NCBI GenBank assembly: GCA_002309275.1
Contig: DBXL01000072.1
Coordinates: forward strand, 582-10,026
Origin: Ruminococcaceae bacterium UBA1213
GTDB taxonomy: Bacteria; Bacillota; Clostridia; Oscillospirales; Acutalibacteraceae
Direction: 5' to 3'
DNA length: 9,445 bases
In this document: positions 7,256 to 9,445 of the stretch, in pieces
Layout: the number at the start of each line of letters is the position of its first letter
How positions within the stretch are numbered: position 1 is the first letter of the stretch
Notes under the pieces: model-generated
Seen by the model: only the letters and a program-made list of their open reading frames with translations
What the model was told of the DNA's origin: nothing
Databases searched by the model: none
Position numbers and translations under genes: made by a program

Positions 7256-8065
7256 TTATTTGTCAAGAGCATGATGGGAGTTTTCCACTACCTCATTGAT
7301 ATTGATTTCTTTGAGTGCGGAGGGGGTATCTGATTTACGGATATAAAGCAGATATTCAATATTGCCCTCAGGACCTTTGACGGGAGAGAAATCAAGGTCT
7401 AACACATCAAAGCCATTTTGAAGGCAAAAGTCATATATTTTTTGAATCACGTCTTTATGGACATTTTTATCTCTGACAACGCCGTTTTTGCCTACACTGT
7501 TTCTGCCTGCTTCAAACTGAGGTTTTATTAAACAGACGGCTGTACAGTCGCTTTTCAAAAGCGGTCTGACGGCAGGCAGGACAAGACAAAGCGATATGAA
7601 ACATACGTCCACGCTGAAAAAGTCGATTTCATCGGGAATCAATTCTTTTGTGACGTATCTCACATTGGTACGCTCCAGATTGACGACTCTTTCGTCATTG
7701 CGTAATTTCCAGTCAAGCTGACCGTGACCGACATCGATGGAATAGACTTTTTTCGCCCCGTTCTGTAACATACAGTCGGTGAAACCGCCCGTTGAAGCCC
7801 CGATATCCATTGTGATTTTATCTTTCAGATTCAAGCCGAATACATCAACGGCTTTTTCGAGTTTCAGACCGCCACGGCTGACATATTTCAGTTTATTGCC
7901 ACGCATTTCTATTTTGACATCTTCACTGTAAGTGGTACCGGGCTTGTCGGATTTCTGATTGTCAACATAGATAATGCCCGACATGATAACGGCTTTGGCT
8001 TTTTCACGGCTTTCGGCAAAGCCTTTTTCATAGACAAGTATATCAAGACGTTTTTTGGCAGACAT
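7256..8065 (-). CDS. tlyA: TlyA-family rRNA 2'-O-methyltransferase
   Basis: S4-domain, FtsJ-like SAM-dependent methyltransferase; characterised TlyA proteins 2'-O-methylate ribosomal RNA, and the old name hemolysin is misleading. The 269-residue length fits. The S4 RNA-binding domain spans about 5-60 (RLDILVYEKGFAESREKAK, then IMSGIIYVD). SRGGLKLEKA (63-72) leads into the methyltransferase fold, with the SAM-binding loop DIGASTGGFTDC (87-98). SVDVCFISL (151-159), KPQFEAGR (181-188) and GPEGNIEYLL (231-240) follow. K68, D153, K181 and E237 appear to correspond, one residue offset, to the catalytic tetrad described for mycobacterial TlyA, so the enzyme looks active. The start codon and its ribosome-binding site lie in a 7-mer tandem repeat shared with the end of dxs, leaving a three-base gap. 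Whether it methylates 16S, 23S or both cannot be read here. Confidence 0.95.
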   Translation of the reverse strand: MSAKKRLDILVYEKGFAESREKAKAVIMSGIIYVDNQKSDKPGTTYSEDVKIEMRGNKLKYVSRGGLKLEKAVDVFGLNLKDKITMDIGASTGGFTDCMLQNGAKKVYSIDVGHGQLDWKLRNDERVVNLERTNVRYVTKELIPDEIDFFSVDVCFISLCLVLPAVRPLLKSDCTAVCLIKPQFEAGRNSVGKNGVVRDKNVHKDVIQKIYDFCLQNGFDVLDLDFSPVKGPEGNIEYLLYIRKSDTPSALKEININEVVENSHHALDK

Positions 8066-8097
8066 TCCTCATTCCTCATTCCTAATTTCTAATTTCA
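8063..8097 (-). repeat. Five-copy 7-bp tandem repeat across dxs/tlyA junction
   Basis: Read on the minus strand from 8097, five 7-mers follow without interruption: TGAAATT, AGAAATT, AGGAATG, AGGAATG, AGGAATG. The last three are identical. The array encodes the last residues of Dxs (about EIRNEE), its TGA stop (8071-8069) and the spacer. Its final ATG is the tlyA start (8065). The AGGA of the preceding copy (8073-8076) sits seven bases before that ATG, so one repeat period provides the ribosome-binding spacing. Confidence 0.85.
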
Positions 8098-9445
8098 ATT
8101 TAATGCTTTCTGTATCGAGTCCCAGTTGATGAAGTGCGGATTGAGTTGTGCTTTGAGTTACATAGTTTTCTATCGCCGTAAGGTCAAATTTTCCTTGAAA
8201 GCCCGACTGATACAGCGAAAAACCGAATTTTTCCCCTACACCGCCGTTTTTTATTCCTTCTTCAAAAAAGTAAACTCTTTTGTAATTCAGTGCAATTTCA
8301 ACAGCCTTTTCGGAAAAAGGCTCTATCCTGTTGAGTTTGAGTATGCAGATTTTTCTGTCGAGTTCATTTCCGGCAAGACAGACATCGGAAAAAGTTCTTC
8401 CGTATGTAATGATTAAATCGTCACTGTCAATGTCACCGTAAAGGCTGTAAGGCTCGGCGGACGGCTCGAAATCATCGGGCAGATATTTTTCTGTACCACG
8501 GGGATATCTCACGGCAGCCGTACCGCTTGTATGATAAATGGCTCTGTCAAGCATCAATTCCAATTCTTTGAAGCTGGACGGGGCATAGACCGTCACATTG
8601 GGAATGGTGCTTAAAAATGCAACGTCAAAAATGCCCTGATGTGTTTCGCCGTCCTCGCCGACAATGCCTGCACGGTCTACGGCAAGGACTACATGAAGAT
8701 TCTGCAGGGCAGCGTCATGCAGAATCTGGTCATAGGCTCTCTGCAAAAAAGTGGAATACACCGCAAAAATCGGGATAATATCGCATGAGGCAAGACCGCC
8801 CGCAAATGTAACGGCGTGTTCTTCGGCAATACCGACATCAAAGAATCTGTCTTTATATTTTTTGGCAAATTCCGTCAAGCCCGTACCCGACGACATGGCG
8901 GCAGTGAGGGCACATATTTTTTTATCGTTTTCGGCAAGACGGCAAAGGTATTTCCCGAAAATATAGGAATAGCCCTTGGCGGAACTTTTCGGCTCACCCG
9001 TATCAATATCGAATGCGGAAACTCCATGAAACCCTGTCGGATTTTTTTCGGCAAATTCATAGCCCTTGCCCTTTTTCGTACAGACGTGTACAATGACAGG
9101 ACCTTTTTTTCTTCGGGCAGCTTTGAGAGCCGTCACGAGCTGTGGAATATTATGTCCGTCAAAAGGACCGTAGTAGGTGAATCCCATCTGTTCAAAGATA
9201 TTGTTCCTATGACCGAAAAATTCATCTCTTATCCAGTCTTTGATTTTTCTGACACCGTTGGCAAGGGAATTTCCGATCACGGGGATTTTTTCAAGAAAAT
9301 CCTGTACCCTTGATTTAGCGTCAAGATAACTCGGCTTGATACGGGTTTTGGTGAGATATTTTGCCATAGAGCCGACATTTTTGGAGATAGACATTTTATT
9401 GTCATTGAGAATGATAATGAAATTCTTCTTGTATCTGCCTGCATT
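8069..9445 (-). CDS. dxs: 1-deoxy-D-xylulose-5-phosphate synthase, N-terminus outside window
   Basis: Thiamine-diphosphate enzyme that condenses pyruvate and glyceraldehyde 3-phosphate into 1-deoxy-D-xylulose 5-phosphate, the first step of the MEP isoprenoid pathway and a source for thiamine and pyridoxal synthesis. The frame is open to the window edge at 9445, giving 458 visible residues of about 620; the first 160 or so are missing. The methionine at 9394 is internal, because it lies inside ILNDNKMSISKNVG, whose NDN completes the Mg-ThDP motif. Further hallmarks are TYYGPFDGHN, KKGKGYEFAE with GFHG, DVGIAEEHAVTFAGG with the catalytic glutamate (about 8822-8824), YSTFLQRAYDQI, and DRAGIVGEDGETHQG. 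The C-terminal domain is present and ends SIKLKLEIRNEE, whose last residues are encoded by a 7-mer repeat. tlyA starts three bases after the stop. This looks like the lead or an early gene of the tlyA-nadK-argR-recN unit. Confidence 0.97.
   Translation of the reverse strand, partial: NAGRYKKNFIIILNDNKMSISKNVGSMAKYLTKTRIKPSYLDAKSRVQDFLEKIPVIGNSLANGVRKIKDWIRDEFFGHRNNIFEQMGFTYYGPFDGHNIPQLVTALKAARRKKGPVIVHVCTKKGKGYEFAEKNPTGFHGVSAFDIDTGEPKSSAKGYSYIFGKYLCRLAENDKKICALTAAMSSGTGLTEFAKKYKDRFFDVGIAEEHAVTFAGGLASCDIIPIFAVYSTFLQRAYDQILHDAALQNLHVVLAVDRAGIVGEDGETHQGIFDVAFLSTIPNVTVYAPSSFKELELMLDRAIYHTSGTAAVRYPRGTEKYLPDDFEPSAEPYSLYGDIDSDDLIITYGRTFSDVCLAGNELDRKICILKLNRIEPFSEKAVEIALNYKRVYFFEEGIKNGGVGEKFGFSLYQSGFQGKFDLTAIENYVTQSTTQSALHQLGLDTESIKLKLEIRNEE

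Noticed and set aside
8816..9313. 165-codon plus-strand open frame opposite dxs
   Set aside because: It is antisense to well-conserved Dxs motifs, has no supporting family pattern, and is a shadow frame.
9392..9394. ATG as the dxs start
   Set aside because: It lies within the conserved NDNKMSIS motif and the frame continues upstream to the window edge with matching Dxs sequence, so it is an internal methionine.

Overview
The window is a compact, A+T-rich bacterial segment in which every gene I can support lies on the minus strand, so transcription runs from position 9445 towards position 1. Gene order and protein character point to a Gram-positive Firmicute of class Clostridia. The run dxs-tlyA-nadK-argR-recN is a familiar clostridial order, and comEC next to holA also occurs in Bacillus. 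A Ruminococcus-like (Oscillospirales) source is my best guess but is only an inference. No phage, transposase, CRISPR, rRNA or tRNA gene was seen.

Layout in the direction of transcription: dxs (8069-9445, N-terminus outside the window), tlyA (7256-8065), nadK (6374-7243), argR (5910-6377), recN (4235-5893), then the only sizeable gap (4076-4234), then a HIT-family gene (3734-4075), comEC (1603-3714), holA (569-1615) and an RNase M5-like Toprim gene (1-572, last few residues outside the window). Junctions are tight: ATGA overlaps at nadK/argR and holA/rnmV, a 13-base overlap at comEC/holA with a TTG start, and gaps of 3 to 19 bases elsewhere. This suggests one or two polycistronic units, with the recN-HIT gap as the likely boundary.

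The genes are mostly housekeeping: isoprenoid precursor synthesis (Dxs), rRNA methylation (TlyA), NADP supply (NadK), arginine-responsive regulation (ArgR), DNA double-strand-break repair (RecN), nucleotide hydrolysis (HIT), DNA uptake (ComEC), clamp loading (HolA) and 5S rRNA maturation (RNase M5-like).

I did not find a new multi-gene system. The most interesting signals lie at gene borders and in one domain. A five-copy 7-bp tandem repeat forms the end of dxs, its stop codon, the ribosome-binding site and the start codon of tlyA. Two further 7-bp arrays in inverted orientation flank the recN-HIT gap, one of them starting at the recN stop codon. ComEC keeps its membrane channel motif, but its C-terminal metallo-beta-lactamase-like domain has lost all recognisable metal-binding motifs.
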